From NCBI GenBank assembly GCA_963811365.1, contig CAWEQW010000012.1, forward strand, positions 1-64,000: a DNA stretch of 64,000 bases. Direction: 5' to 3'. Positions 41,288 through 50,736 of the stretch are shown in pieces. Each line of letters begins with the position of its first letter. The first letter of the stretch is position 1. The stretch comes from CAWEQW01 sp963811365 (GTDB lineage Bacteria > Actinomycetota > Actinomycetes > Propionibacteriales > Nocardioidaceae). The position numbers and the translations under genes are program-made. Below the pieces are notes generated by a model. The model made no database searches, had not been told where the DNA came from, and worked only from the letters and a program-made list of their open reading frames with translations.

Positions 41288-42007
41288 ATGAGCACTCCCA
41301 CCCAGAGCCCCCGCGCGGGACGTCAGGTCGTGCTGCCCGGCCAGGCCGCGGCGCCGGAAGGGCCGGTCGACCTGACGATGATGTTCGTCATGCACCACGC
41401 CTTCCGGCGCGACCTGGCGCACTTCGCGGCCGCCGCCCGGCAGACCCCGGTCGAGGAGCGGGAGACCTGGCGGGCCCTGTCCGACCGCTGGGAGCTGTTC
41501 GCGCAGATCCTGCACCACCACCACAGCGGCGAGGACGCCGGAGTCTGGCCGGTCCTGCTGGCCCGCGCCGCCGAGCAGGACCGCACCACGCTCGAGGCCA
41601 TGGAGGCCGAGCACGCCGAGATCGACCCGCTTCTCGCCGGGTGCGCCGACGGGCTCGCGAGGCTGGCCGACGGCGGCGACGACGACGTCCGCTCGGCCCT
41701 GGCGGTCCGGATGACGGCGACCCGCGAGTGCCTGGGCCGGCACCTGGCGCACGAGGAGACCGACGCGCTCGCGATCGTGCAGCGACTGCTCACCCAGGCG
41801 GAGTGGGAGGCGATCGGCGAGGAGCACTTCGACCGGCCGGTGCGCGTCGGGATGCTGTTCCGGCTGGTGCCGTGGGCCGCCCACGAGCTGCCGGACGCGG
41901 TCCGGCGACCGATCCTCGCCTCCGCGGGGCTCGGGTTCCGGGTGCTGTGGCGGCTGAGCAGACCGGGCTTCGAGCGACGCGAGCGGAAGGCCTTCCGCCA
42001 CGCGTGA
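41288..42007 (+). CDS. Hemerythrin domain-containing protein
   Basis: This 239-residue protein has a hemerythrin-like four-helix bundle. Ligand-like residues occur in FVMHHAFRRDLAHFA, LFAQILHHHHSGEDAGVWP, EAEHAEIDPLLAG and GRHLAHEETDALAIV. The H...HxxxE...HxxxD spacing fits a non-haem di-iron site for oxygen, nitric oxide or redox sensing. About 60 helical residues follow the bundle. ATG 41288 has a GAAAGGA ribosome-binding site. The stop codon directly abuts the stop of the opposite-strand regulator. Confidence 0.88.
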   Translation: MSTPTQSPRAGRQVVLPGQAAAPEGPVDLTMMFVMHHAFRRDLAHFAAAARQTPVEERETWRALSDRWELFAQILHHHHSGEDAGVWPVLLARAAEQDRTTLEAMEAEHAEIDPLLAGCADGLARLADGGDDDVRSALAVRMTATRECLGRHLAHEETDALAIVQRLLTQAEWEAIGEEHFDRPVRVGMLFRLVPWAAHELPDAVRRPILASAGLGFRVLWRLSRPGFERRERKAFRHA

Positions 42008-45000
42008 TCAGAAGCCGTGGGTGGCCCTCTGGTCGCGCAGCCACTGCGCCACCAGGGGGACGTCCCAGGCCGCGCACAGCGCCAGGGCGTCGTCCGCGTG
42101 CCGGCCTGCCAGCTCCTGCTCGCCGACCGCCGCGGCCGCCAGCGCAAGGAACGCGTCGACCGGGCCCATCGGCATCGCCGACCCGGCACAGCAGGTCCGC
42201 CCGGCGTACGGCGCCAGCGCGGCGTACGCGCCGCTCGCCAGGTCGGTGTCGTCGAGCGCCAGGGACGCCTCCGCGGCGTTGCCCCAGGCGAACAGCGAGA
42301 ACCAGTCGTCGTGGTCGAGGCGCACCGGGTGCTCGGCGAGGTACCCGCGAGCCTCCTCCAGCATCCCGGCGCGCACCATCCACACCAGGACCGTGGCCTC
42401 CAGCGGCATCCGGGTCTCGGCGGCCATCGCCGCGATGCCGGCGGTCAGCTCGCCGGACCGGCCCTGCCACAGGGCCAGCGCCATCAGGGCCCCGGCCGCG
42501 GCGTCCTCGCCCTGCTCGAGCGACATCTGCGCGACGAACGCCTGCGATGCGCTCGAGGATCTGGGCGCACTCGTCGAACCGTCCGGCCAGCGCGCGCCAC
42601 GGCATCTCGAGGTTGTCGAGGACCAGCAGGCCGTAGGGCAGCCGCATCTCCGCCGCCCGGGCCCGGGCGATCGCCATCCAGCGCCACATCTCCTCGAGGC
42701 GGCCGAGCTCGCCGGCGACCACGGTGCGCAGCGTCGAGGCGACCACGAATGCCCGGCCGTCCCCGAGACGCTCGCGCCAGCGTCACCGCCTCCTCGATGT
42801 ACCGGAGCCGGTCCTCGCCGGTCCGCGGGCACCACAGGGCGACGAACGCGATCTGGCAGGCGTCGAGCAGCAGCGCCGGCTCGTCGAGCCGGCGGGCCAT
42901 CGCCAGGGCCTCCTCGACGAGCGCCCGCCGCTCCTCGAACGTGGACCCGTAGTACAGCTCGTTGGCCAGGCCGAGCATCGTCCGGCAGCGAAGCGGGTCG
43001 TCGCGCGTCGGCATCCGGTCGAGGCTCGCGCGCAGCGCCGCGACGATCCCCTCGTTGACCTCCCCGTGCGGCGCCGACTGCCACAGCGCCCCCACGGTGG
43101 CCGAGACCGCCGCCTGCGCGACGAGCTCGGGCTGGTCGTCGACCGCCCGGGCAGCCGCCACCGCCTTCTCGGCGGCGGTGGTCAGACCCTGCCAGTGGCC
43201 GGACCAGCGGTAGGCGTCCACGAGGTCCATCAGCAGGCCGTACCGGTCCCGGGGCCCGGCCGCGGGATCGTCCTCGACCGCACCCAGCGCCTGCTCGAGC
43301 AGCGCAGCCGTCTCCTCGTGGGCGTGCAGCCGGCGCGTGAGGTCCGCGGCGGCCCGCGCCGCCCGCCACGCAACGCCGGCGTGCGGCCGGCCCGGCGGCC
43401 AGCCAGTGCCGGGCGATCTCGGTCTCGCGACCCTTGGTCGCCTCCAGCGCCTCGCGCGACCCGCAGGTGCAGCCGGGCCCGCCGGGACGCGGACAGGTCC
43501 CGGCGCGAGCGCGTCGCGGACCAGGGCGTGCGCGAAGCGGAACCGGTCCACGCCGTCGTCGCGCACCAGTCCCGCCGCCAACGAGGGCTCCAGGTCGTCC
43601 AGCACGTCGTCCTCGTCGGCGCCGAGCGCCACCGCGACGGTGTCGAGCCGGAAGCACCGACCGAGCACGGCGGCGATGCGCAGCACCCGACCGGTCCGCT
43701 CGGGCAGCCGGTCGAGCCGGCGAACGAGCACGTCGTTGACCGCGGCGGGCGGGTCCGGCTCGCCGAGCAGCGTGTCGAGGTCGGCCTCCCCGCGCGAGTC
43801 GGGCGTACTCCACGAGGAAGAACGGGTTGCCGTCGGTGCGCTCCCGTAGCTCGGCCGCCTGCCGCCGTGACGGGGTCCGGGCGGTGACGGCGCCGAGGAC
43901 GGCCGCGCGCCTGCTCGTCGTCGAGCCCGGTGAGCGTCCACCCGTACGGCGTGCCGGCGGGCGAACGACTCGACGACGTCGGCCAGGGCGCCCCGTCGGC
44001 TCGGGCTGGTCGCGCCAGGTGGCCACGACCAGCAGACGGCCCGCCTCGGCGGTCTCGGTGAGCAGCCGGAGCACGCGCAGCGAGGAGACGTCCGCCCAGT
44101 GCAGGTCCTCGAGCACCACGAGCAGTGGCTCGTCGTGGGCGGCGTCGACCAGCCGGGAGACCAGGGCGTGCCAGGCGCGGAAGCGGGTGCCCTCGTCCTC
44201 CCCGGAGGAACCGGACCCGGTCTCGGGCAGCTCCTGTCCGAGACCGGACAGCACCCCGGCCCAGGGCCACAGCGGGGGCGCGCCCTCGTCCTGCGAGCAG
44301 CGGCCCAGCAGCATCCGCACGTCCTGCTCCCGGGCCCGCTCGGCGAGCTCGGCGACCAGGCGGGTCTTGCCGATGCCGGGCTCGCCGACGACCGCGGCGA
44401 ACGCCGGGGTCGGGGCGTCGAGGAGAGCGGTGAGCGCAGCAAGCTCCTCCGCGCGACCGACCATCGGCCGGGCAGCGCCCCGACGAGGTCGCGCGACCCG
44501 CCCGGGCGGTGCGGGCGCCACTCGAGCGTCGGGTCCTGCCGCAGCACCGCGGTCTGCAGCCCGCGCAGCTCCGCGCTGGGCTCGAGACCGAGCTCCTCGT
44601 CGAGCACCGTGCGCACCTGGCCGAGCACGTCGAGCGCCTCCGCCTGACGCCCGGACCGGGTCAGCGCGAGCGCACGCAGCGCCCACAGCTGCTCGCGAAG
44701 CGGGTGCTCGGTGGTGAGCCGTTCCAGATCGGCGGCCACCGTCGGCGTGGTGCCCGAGCGCGAGGTCCAGCACCGCCCGGTCCTCGACGGCGACCAGCCG
44801 GAGCTCCTCAAGGCGGGCCCGCTCGGCGACCGCCGCCGGCGCCTCCTCCAGCTCCGCGAACGGCGCCCCGCGCCAGCGGCCGAGGGCCACGTCGAGCGCG
44901 GCGACCATCGCCTGCAGCCGGTCGACCGGCAGCGGCTCCGCACCGGGGCGGGCGAGGGGCGCCACCACCCGGTGCACCGCAGCGACCGTCTCCTCGAAGC

Positions 45001-45316
45001 GAGTCGCGTCCAGGGCCTGCGCCGGGACCTCGAGCGCGTAGCCGGGGCCCACGGTGGCCAGCGTGGACGTCGCCGTGCGGGTGGCCCGGTCCGGGTCCAG
45101 CGCGCGACGGAGGCGGGCGACGTACCCCTGGAGGGTGCCCTGGACGGTGGCCGGGGGGCTGTCGCCCCACAGCAGGTCGACGAGGGTGTCCACGGGAACC
45201 GGACGTCCGCGGTAGAGCGCCAGTGCGGCGACCAGGGCGCGCTGCTTGCGGGTGCCGAGATCGACCAGGTGGCCGCTGCAGCGCACCTGGACCGGCCCGA
45301 GGACCTCCACGTCCAT
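42008..45316 (-). CDS. AfsR/SARP-type regulator with BTAD and ATPase domains, frameshifted
   Basis: This is a large STAND-like transcriptional regulator. The first 95 residues are an OmpR-like winged helix (MDVEVLGPVQVRCSGHLVDL, LVDLLWGDSPPATVQGTLQG, YVARLRRAL). A bacterial transcriptional activation (BTAD) domain follows (LEELRLVAVEDRAVLDLALG; in another frame LTTEHPLREQLWALRALALT). Then come an AAA/STAND ATPase with Walker A VVGEPGIGKTRLVAEL and Walker B LLVVLEDLHWADVSSLRVL, and TPR-like helices to the end. At least eight frame changes occur between 44740 and 42550, each resuming conserved sequence, so indel errors are likely. The expected length is about 1100 residues. SARP/AfsR proteins usually activate secondary metabolism; the target here is unknown. 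Confidence 0.8.
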   Translation of the reverse strand: MDVEVLGPVQVRCSGHLVDLGTRKQRALVAALALYRGRPVPVDTLVDLLWGDSPPATVQGTLQGYVARLRRALDPDRATRTATSTLATVGPGYALEVPAQALDATRFEETVAAVHRVVAPLARPGAEPLPVDRLQAMVAALDVALGRWRGAPFAELEEAPAAVAERARLEELRLVAVEDRAVLDLALGHHADGGRRSGTAHHRAPASRAAVGAACARADPVRASGGGARRARPGAHGARRGARSRAQRGAARAADRGAAAGPDARVAPAPPGRVARPRRGAARPMVGRAEELAALTALLDAPTPAFAAVVGEPGIGKTRLVAELAERAREQDVRMLLGRCSQDEGAPPLWPWAGVLSGLGQELPETGSGSSGEDEGTRFRAWHALVSRLVDAAHDEPLLVVLEDLHWADVSSLRVLRLLTETAEAGRLLVVATWRDQPEPTGRPGRRRRVVRPPARRTGGRSPGSTTSRRAAVLGAVTARTPSRRQAAELRERTDGNPFFLVEYARLARGGRPRHAARRAGPARRGQRRARSPARPAARADRSGAAHRRRARSVLPARHRRGGARRRRGRRAGRPGALVGGGTGARRRRGPVPLRARPGPRRARAGTCPRPGGPGCTCGSREALEATKGRETEIARHWLAAGPAARRRCVAGGAGRRGPHAPAARPRGDGCAARAGAGCGRGRSRGRAPGPVRPADGPRGRLPLVRPLAGSDHRRREGGGGCPGGRRPARARRAGGGLGHRGGAVAVGAARGGQRGDRRGAAREPRPDADARRPASLPDDARPGQRAVLRVHVRGAAGARRGGPGDGPPARRAGAAARRLPDRVRRPVVPADRRGPAPVHRGGGDAGASVSGTAGHSWSPRRCAPWSPASSAASRRCGAGWRSPGPGRRRCGCPTACWSSTTSRCRGARWPDGSTSAPRSSSASQAFVAQMSLEQGEDAAAGALMALALWQGRSGELTAGIAAMAAETRMPLEATVLVWMVRAGMLEEARGYLAEHPVRLDHDDWFSLFAWGNAAEASLALDDTDLASGAYAALAPYAGRTCCAGSAMPMGPVDAFLALAAAAVGEQELAGRHADDALALCAAWDVPLVAQWLRDQRATHGF

Positions 45317-45352
45317 GGCAGGAATATAGGTGCCGGCGCCGCCGTGGGGGGC

Positions 45353-46159
45353 TCAGTCGCCGAATGCGCGCTCCTCGGCCACGGCGTTCCCGCCGTCCAC
45401 GACCACGCACTGGCCGGTGACGTACGACGCGCCGGGTGACGCCAGCCAGCAGACCGCCGAGGCCACCTCGTCGGGGGTGCCGCTACGGCGCACCGGTGTG
45501 ACCAGCCCCTCCGCAACCTCGGCCTCGGTCTGCGAGCCGGTGACGATCCAGCCCGGCGCGACCGCGTTCACCGTCACTCCGTCGGCCGCCGCGTCCACGG
45601 CCAGCGCCCTGGCCAGCCCGACCATGCCGGCTTTCGCGCTGGCATAGGCCGCGTCGCGGCGCATCGCCATCACGGGGCCGGTGACGCTGGCGACCATCAC
45701 GATCCGCCCCCACCGCTGCGCGGTCATCGGGACGAGCGCTGCCCGGCTCGCCAGGAAGGCCGTGTCGAGGTTGCGCCGCAGCGACGCCTGGAACGTCGCG
45801 AGCGGCATGTCGGCCACCGTGCCGGACTGGTAGTCGGGGTCCGAGGCGGAGACCATGCCGGCGTTGTTGACGAGCACGTCGAGCCGGCCCCACCGCGCCT
45901 GAGCGTGCTGGACGAGCCCGGTGGCGGTCTGCTCGCGGGTCAGGTCGCCGACCAGCGCGGCCGCGTCGTACCCCTGCTCGACGAGCTCGCGGGCCCGGTC
46001 CTCGACGCGCTCGGTGGTCGCCGTCAGCAGCACCGCGGCGCCCCGTCGCGCCAGGGCCCTGGCCGCGGCGTACCCGATGCCGCTCGGGCTCCCGCCGCCG
46101 GTCACGAGGGCGACCCGCCCGGTCAGGTCGAACGGGTCGTCCCCGGCGGCGGTCGTCAT
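45353..46159 (-). CDS. SDR-family oxidoreductase
   Basis: This 268-residue classical short-chain dehydrogenase has the coenzyme motif VALVTGGGSPSGIGYAAARA at residues 12-31, LDVLVNNAGMVSA (NNAG), a catalytic serine in VMVASVTGPV, the YxxxK pair in AAYASAKAGMVGLARAL, and a C-terminal SYVTGQCVVVDGG. It resembles 3-oxoacyl-ACP reductase/glucose dehydrogenase-type enzymes; the substrate cannot be told. ATG 46159 was chosen because the upstream extension lacks family sequence. The gene is divergent from a small gene behind a LexA box that lies 18 bases from this start. Confidence 0.9.
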   Translation of the reverse strand: MTTAAGDDPFDLTGRVALVTGGGSPSGIGYAAARALARRGAAVLLTATTERVEDRARELVEQGYDAAALVGDLTREQTATGLVQHAQARWGRLDVLVNNAGMVSASDPDYQSGTVADMPLATFQASLRRNLDTAFLASRAALVPMTAQRWGRIVMVASVTGPVMAMRRDAAYASAKAGMVGLARALAVDAAADGVTVNAVAPGWIVTGSQTEAEVAEGLVTPVRRSGTPDEVASAVCWLASPGASYVTGQCVVVDGGNAVAEERAFGD

Positions 46160-46176
46160 GCCCGGACTCTGGCAGA

Positions 46177-46192
46177 TCGAACGCGTGTTCGA
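46177..46192. promoter_or_regulatory. LexA SOS box
   Basis: TCGAACGCGTGTTCGA is a perfect match to the actinobacterial/Gram-positive LexA box TCGAAC-N4-GTTCGA. It lies 22 bases before the small gene at 46215 and 17 bases before the SDR start on the other strand. A TACGAT -10-like hexamer follows at 46203-46208, so LexA binding would cover the -35 region. Confidence 0.82.
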
Positions 46193-46214
46193 CTCGGCGA
46201 GGTACGATCGGCCC

Positions 46215-46586
46215 ATGGTCCAGGTCGTCGCCCCGCCCGGTTGGCCCCGCCAGGTCAGGCCGCCCGGCGCCCCGGGCTGGGAGCACACCGCGGTGGGATG
46301 GCTGCTGGACATCTGCCCTCCGGAGTACCGCTCCTACCCGGCGCTGCGCCGTCACGAGGTGGTGCTGGCGCGGTTCGCCGTGCTGCACGTCGAGGCCTGC
46401 CAGGCCGCGGTCCGGCGCGGGCTCAGCGAGGCGCGGGCGGCGCTGCGCGACGTCGCCGACGCGGACACCGTGGAGGCGGCGGTGCAGACCTGGCAGGCCG
46501 AGTCCGCCCGGCTGATGGCCGAGCGGCGCGCGGTCGGGCTGGTCGAGGAGGCGTTGCGGGGCCGGCGCTTCGTCGCCCGGCTCTGA
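46215..46586 (+). CDS. Small conserved-looking protein, probably SOS-controlled and leaderless
   Basis: This 123-residue soluble, helical protein includes VVAPPGWPRQVRPPGAPGWE, GWLLDICPPEYRSYPALRRH, EVVLARFAVLHVEACQAAVR and EAALRGRRFVARL. I recognise no domain. The TACGAT -10 element ends seven bases before ATG 46215 and no ribosome-binding site is visible, so the transcript is probably leaderless, as is common in actinobacteria. With a perfect LexA box just upstream, induction by DNA damage is expected. The stop is four bases from the convergent M20 peptidase stop. Confidence 0.75.
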   Translation: MVQVVAPPGWPRQVRPPGAPGWEHTAVGWLLDICPPEYRSYPALRRHEVVLARFAVLHVEACQAAVRRGLSEARAALRDVADADTVEAAVQTWQAESARLMAERRAVGLVEEALRGRRFVARL

Positions 46587-46589
46587 GGC

Positions 46590-47966
46590 TCACCCCAGCA
46601 GGCGGCGGGCCAGGTCGAGGTGGAACCGCGTCGACAGCAGCAGGTCGTCGACGTGCACCCGCTCGTCGGCGTTGTGGAAGCCGGCCTCGAGCACGTCGGC
46701 GGGGGTGCTGCGGAACGGGCTGAACCCGTACGCCAGGGTGCCGGCCGCCTTGCGCAGGTACACCGAGTCGGTGAAGCCGGTGCAGAGCATCGGCAGCACG
46801 CCCGCGTCGTCGCCCTCCTCGCGCAGGAACGTCGCGATGGCGTCCATCAGCACACCCTCGGCGGCCGATGCGCTTCCGGCCACCAGCGCCTCCGGCCAGG
46901 ACAGCTCGTACGGCGGGCCGTCGCCGAGCAGGGCCCGCACGTCCGCCTCGACGTCCGCCTCGGTGGTGCCGGGAAGGATCCGGCAGTCCAGCTCGACCCA
47001 GGCGCGGGCCGGGATCACGTTCCGCTTGGTCGACCCGGACACCATCGTCGGGGCTGCGGTCGTCCCCAGCAGGGCGGGCAGCTCGTGCTCGAGCACCGGG
47101 TGCAGGGTCGCCGCCCGGTCCACGGCGGCGGCGTACTCCTCGTCGCTGACGCCCCCGAGCTCGGCGAGGTCGACGCCGAGGAGGGCGGCGAGCGTGGCGG
47201 CCACCACGGGGTGCTGCCGCGGCCGTGGGAGCCCGAGACCGACGCGGCCCAGCAGTGCGCCCAGCCGCGGGACCGGGTTGTCGCCGACCGTCGGCATCGA
47301 GCCGTGGCCCGCCTCGCCCACCGCGGTCACCCGGGCCGGGAAGGTGCCCTTCTCGCCGACGCCCACCGTGAGCATCGTCCGGCCGTCGACGAGCTCCAGG
47401 CGCTCCCCGCCGCCCTCGTTGACCGACAGGTCGGGCCGGATGTCGGGACGCGCCTCCAGCAGCCAGCGCATCCCCACGTCGGCGGACCCGTCCTCCTCGT
47501 CGGCCACCGCGAGGAACCACAGGTCACCGGAGGGGCGGAACCCCGAGCGCGCCAGGGTGGCCAGTGCGACGGCGCGCGCAGCCACCTCGTTCTTCATGTC
47601 CACCGCACCGCGCCCGTACAGCCAGCCGTCGTCGTCGACGACCGCCTCGAACGGCGGGTGCGTCCAGTCCCGCGGGTCCGCTGGCACCACGTCGGTGTGC
47701 CCGACGAACGCCAGCGACGGCCCGTCCCCGCCGGCCAGGCGCGCCACCACGTTCGCCCGAGCGGGATCCCGGGCCTCGAGGGCGCACTCCAGCCCGGCGT
47801 CCTCCAGGTAGTCCTTGAGGTGCTGCGCGGCGACGGTCTCGTTGCCCGGCGGGTTCGTGGTGTCCATGCGCACCAGGTCGCGGGTCAGCGATACGACCTC
47901 CTCCTGGAGGCGTCGTGGGTCAGGGAGCTGCGTCTGGGCATCCGGCACACGGCGAGGGTAGGCCAC
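46590..47966 (-). CDS. M20-family metallopeptidase (ArgE/DapE/ACY1-like)
   Basis: This 458-residue M20/M25/M40 zinc hydrolase has metal ligands in FVGHTDVVPADPRDW (His, with the catalytic Asp), LYGRGAVDMKNEVAARAVAL (bridging Asp), LAVADEEDGSADVGMRWLL (catalytic and ligand Glu pair) and GFTDSVYLRKAAG plus a late FHNADERVHVDDL histidine. The lid/dimerisation domain is in the middle (GEAGHGSMPTVGDNP). Such enzymes cleave N-acyl amino acids or dipeptides. ATG 47966 is one option; DAQTQLPDP could start slightly later. The upstream side holds a truncated SMP-30 gene. Confidence 0.9.
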   Translation of the reverse strand: MAYPRRVPDAQTQLPDPRRLQEEVVSLTRDLVRMDTTNPPGNETVAAQHLKDYLEDAGLECALEARDPARANVVARLAGGDGPSLAFVGHTDVVPADPRDWTHPPFEAVVDDDGWLYGRGAVDMKNEVAARAVALATLARSGFRPSGDLWFLAVADEEDGSADVGMRWLLEARPDIRPDLSVNEGGGERLELVDGRTMLTVGVGEKGTFPARVTAVGEAGHGSMPTVGDNPVPRLGALLGRVGLGLPRPRQHPVVAATLAALLGVDLAELGGVSDEEYAAAVDRAATLHPVLEHELPALLGTTAAPTMVSGSTKRNVIPARAWVELDCRILPGTTEADVEADVRALLGDGPPYELSWPEALVAGSASAAEGVLMDAIATFLREEGDDAGVLPMLCTGFTDSVYLRKAAGTLAYGFSPFRSTPADVLEAGFHNADERVHVDDLLLSTRFHLDLARRLLG

Positions 47967-48458
47967 GACGGCCGGGTCACGGTGCTGCTCGGGGGGCTGC
48001 GGTTCGCCAACGGCGTCGCACTGGCGGCCCGACGAGTCCTACGTCGCGGTGGCCGAGACCGGCGGGCGGACCGTCGTACGGCGCCGGCGGCCGGGCCCAG
48101 AGCGGGAGAGGTCGACCGGCTGGTCGAGGACCTGCCGGGCTACCCGGACAACATCTCCACCGGCACCGACGGGCTGGTCTGGGTGACGATCGCGTCGCCG
48201 ACCGACCCGGTGGTGGAGCGGCTGATGACCGGGCCCCGGCCGCTGCGCCACTTGGCCTGGCGGCTGCCCGGCCCGCTGCAGCCGAAGCCGAAGCGCACCG
48301 CCCGGGTGATGGCGGTCGACGACCAGGGCGGGGTCGTCCACGACTGCACCCTCGAGGCCTCGCAGTTCCACATGGTCACCGGCGTGCGCGAGCACCACGG
48401 CACGGTCTGGCTCGGCAGCCTCGTCGAGCCGGCGGTCGCCCGGTTCGAGCTCGGCTGA
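47960..48458 (+). pseudogene. SMP-30/gluconolactonase-like gene, 5'-truncated
   Basis: The readable part is the last 165 residues of an SMP-30/strictosidine-synthase-like beta-propeller: VTVLLGGLRFANGVALA, then, after a frame change near 48030, ESYVAVAETGGRTVV, LVEDLPGYPDNISTGTDGLV, VTIASPTDPVVERLMTG and TLEASQFHMVTGVREHHGTV with a natural stop. The first half of the propeller is missing and the homology starts where the opposite-strand M20 gene begins. It is probably non-functional. Confidence 0.65.
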
Positions 48459-48545
48459 ACGTCCCGCCCGCCGTGATGCGCGCGATATGGGGTGAAGCGA
48501 GCATCGAGGCACACCTGCGCACCCGACAGTTCCGGCAGCCGGGGA

Positions 48546-48633
48546 GGTTCACCACGGTATGTCGGTTGACCTTCTCTTCCCACGAGGTGTACGTCGTGGG
48601 AAGTGGAGGTTGGCCTACATACCATGGTGGAAC
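48546..48633. repeat. Palindromic REP-like element, copy 2
   Basis: This 88-base element has two 40-base arms (48546-48585 and 48594-48633) around an 8-base loop (GGTGTACG). The arms match at 31 of 40 positions when one is inverted; the inner ten bases CTTCCCACGA/TCGTGGGAAG pair perfectly. The arm is homologous to the element at 37410-37449. It sits between convergent genes and could also act as a bidirectional terminator. Confidence 0.75.
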
Positions 48634-48644
48634 TGCGGCCCCGG

Positions 48645-50736
48645 TCAGACCTGCAGCCGGTCCAGCAGCCAGGCGTACACCTCGGCCTCGTACGCGAGGT
48701 GGCCGAAGCGCCCCGACGGACCGACGTGCGAACCGGCACCGAGCTCGACCCGGAACAGGCAGCGAGGACCCCACGCCGGGTCGGTGTCGCGCAGGGCCGC
48801 GACCCACTTGGCCGGCTCCCAGACCATCACCCGGGGGTCGTGGACAGCGCCGGTGACGAGCAGGTCCGGCCGGCCGCCCGCCGGAGGCAGGTTGTCGTAC
48901 GGCGAGTAGCCGAGCAGCCACCGGAACTGCTCAGGGTCGCGCGGGTCTCCCCACTCGTCCCACTCGTTGACGGTCAGCGGGATCGAGGCGTCGAACATCG
49001 TGGTCACCACGTCGACGAACGGCACCTCGGCGACCACGGCACGCCACCGGCTCGGCCGCTGGCTGAGCACCGCGCCCTGGAGCAGCCCGCCGGCGCTCAG
49101 CCCCCTGGTCGCGATCCGGCTGCCGTCGACCAGCCCGTCGAGGTGGTCGGCGACGGCCAGGTGGTCGTCGAACGTGTGCTGCTTCGCGCCCAGCCGGCCG
49201 TCGAGCCACCACCGCCGGCCTCCCTCGCCGCCGCCGCGCACGTGTGCGTGCGCGAACACCACGCCACGGTCCAGCAGGCTGGGCAGGGCCGGGTCCCACA
49301 GCGGTTCGAAGACGTACTCATAGGCGCCGTAGCCGTAGACCAGCGCCGGCGCCGTGCCGTCGAGCGGGGTGCCGCGGCCCCGCAGCACGGTCACCGGCAC
49401 GATGGTCCCGTCCGGTGAGGTGGCCGACAGCACCTCGCCGACGTACGCCGACGCGTCGTGACCGGGGGCCTCGGTGCGGTGCCGGTCGCGCCGTCCGCCG
49501 CCCGTGAGGTCGACGTCGCACCACACCGGCGGGTCGACGTAGGACTGCTCGCAGACGGTGACGAAGGACGCGTCGTACTCCTCGTTGCGGCCGAGCGCGA
49601 CCGTGCCCGCGGCGAACCGGCTGCGCACGTCGAGGCCGGCGCCCGCGAGGTCGTCGAGCGCCAGCAGCCGGAGCACCCGCTCGGCGCGGGTTCGCAGGGT
49701 CAGCACGGCGTGCGTCGCGAACGCGTCGACGCGCTCCAGCCGCTCGGCCGGGTGCTCGGCTCGCAGCGGCCGCCAGGCTGACGGGTCCTGGTCCGTGGCC
49801 CGTGGCACCGGCGCGACGGCCAGCCGGAACTCCTGCGCGCCGTCGTTGGTGACCACCAGCAGCCGCTCGCCGTCGGGCAGCAGGGCGTGCTCCGCGTGGT
49901 ACTCCACGCCGGGCCGTCGGCCGCCCACCGACCGTGCCGGGCTCTCCGGTGCGCGCGCGTCGACGACCCACACCTCGCTGGTGTCCCGGCTGGCGCTCCA
50001 CAGGATCACCGCGGCGCCGCTGCGGGAGAGCCGGAGGTTCACCTCGAACCGCTCGTCCGGCTCCTCGAGCACCAGGACGTCGGCGGTCACCGGGGTGCCG
50101 ATGCGGTGCCGCCACACCTGGTGGGGCCGGTACGCCGGGTCGTGCACGGTGTAGAAGAACACCTCGGAGCCGGCGCTCCACGCGCCGCCGTAGTAGCTGC
50201 GCGGCACCTCGTCGGCGAGGTCGCGCCCGGTACCGGTGTCGCGGAACCGCAGCGTGTAGACCTCGTCGCCCTTCCGGTCGAAGGAGTAGGCCAGCAGAGA
50301 CCCGTCCGGGCTGACCTGCACCAGCCCCAGCTCGAGGTAGCCGGACGCGTCGAGCCAAGGACCCGGTGTCGAGGAGGATCTGCGCGGTCGCCCGTGCCAC
50401 GAATTCTCGCAACAGTTGCGGGTAGTCACTACCGGACTCGGTCCGGTTGTAGTAGGAACATCCCCATTGCCGCCAACTGACTGACAAGTCAGTAGCGGCG
50501 ACCCGAGAGGTCATCTCGGATCGCAGGGTCGCGACAAGGGAGCTCAGATGCGCCGTGGAAGAGTCGTACCAGTTCCGCTCGGAGCGGAGGTGGCCGAGGA
50601 CGGCGGGGGAGGACGTGTCGCGCATCCAGTGGTAGGGGTCGACGCGGTCGACCCCGTGCTCACTGTGCTCGAGCGGGTCAGGCGCGGGGGTGGGCGGGCC
50701 GGTCTGGGCCTCGGGAAGGTCTGGCACAGGAGGCAC
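48645..50736 (-). CDS. Oligopeptidase B-like S9 serine peptidase, one frameshift
   Basis: This prolyl-oligopeptidase-family enzyme of about 695 residues cleaves short peptides after basic residues if it is a true oligopeptidase B. The N-terminal part (DRVDPYHWMRDTSSPAVLGH, RVAATDLSVSWRQWG) and the beta-propeller (SPDGSLLAYSFDRKGDEVYT) lead to the hydrolase domain: HAHVRGGGEGGRRWWLDGR, nucleophile elbow TRGLSAGGLLQGAVLSQRP, TGAVHDPRVMVWEPAKW with the catalytic Asp, and GAGSHVGPSGR with the His. One frame change near 50355 separates propeller blades. The start is uncertain (GTG 50736 or 50727) and overlaps the divergent transporter gene. No signal peptide is seen, so it is probably cytoplasmic. 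Confidence 0.86.
50476..50493. promoter_or_regulatory. Palindrome ACTGACT-N4-AGTCAGT, probable TetR operator
   Basis: ACTGACT GACA AGTCAGT is a perfect 7-base inverted repeat with a 4-base centre. The same arms recur at 56628-56644 ahead of the Rieske gene. It lies about 240 bases upstream of the transporter signal peptide, inside the coding region of the opposite-strand peptidase. Confidence 0.5.
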
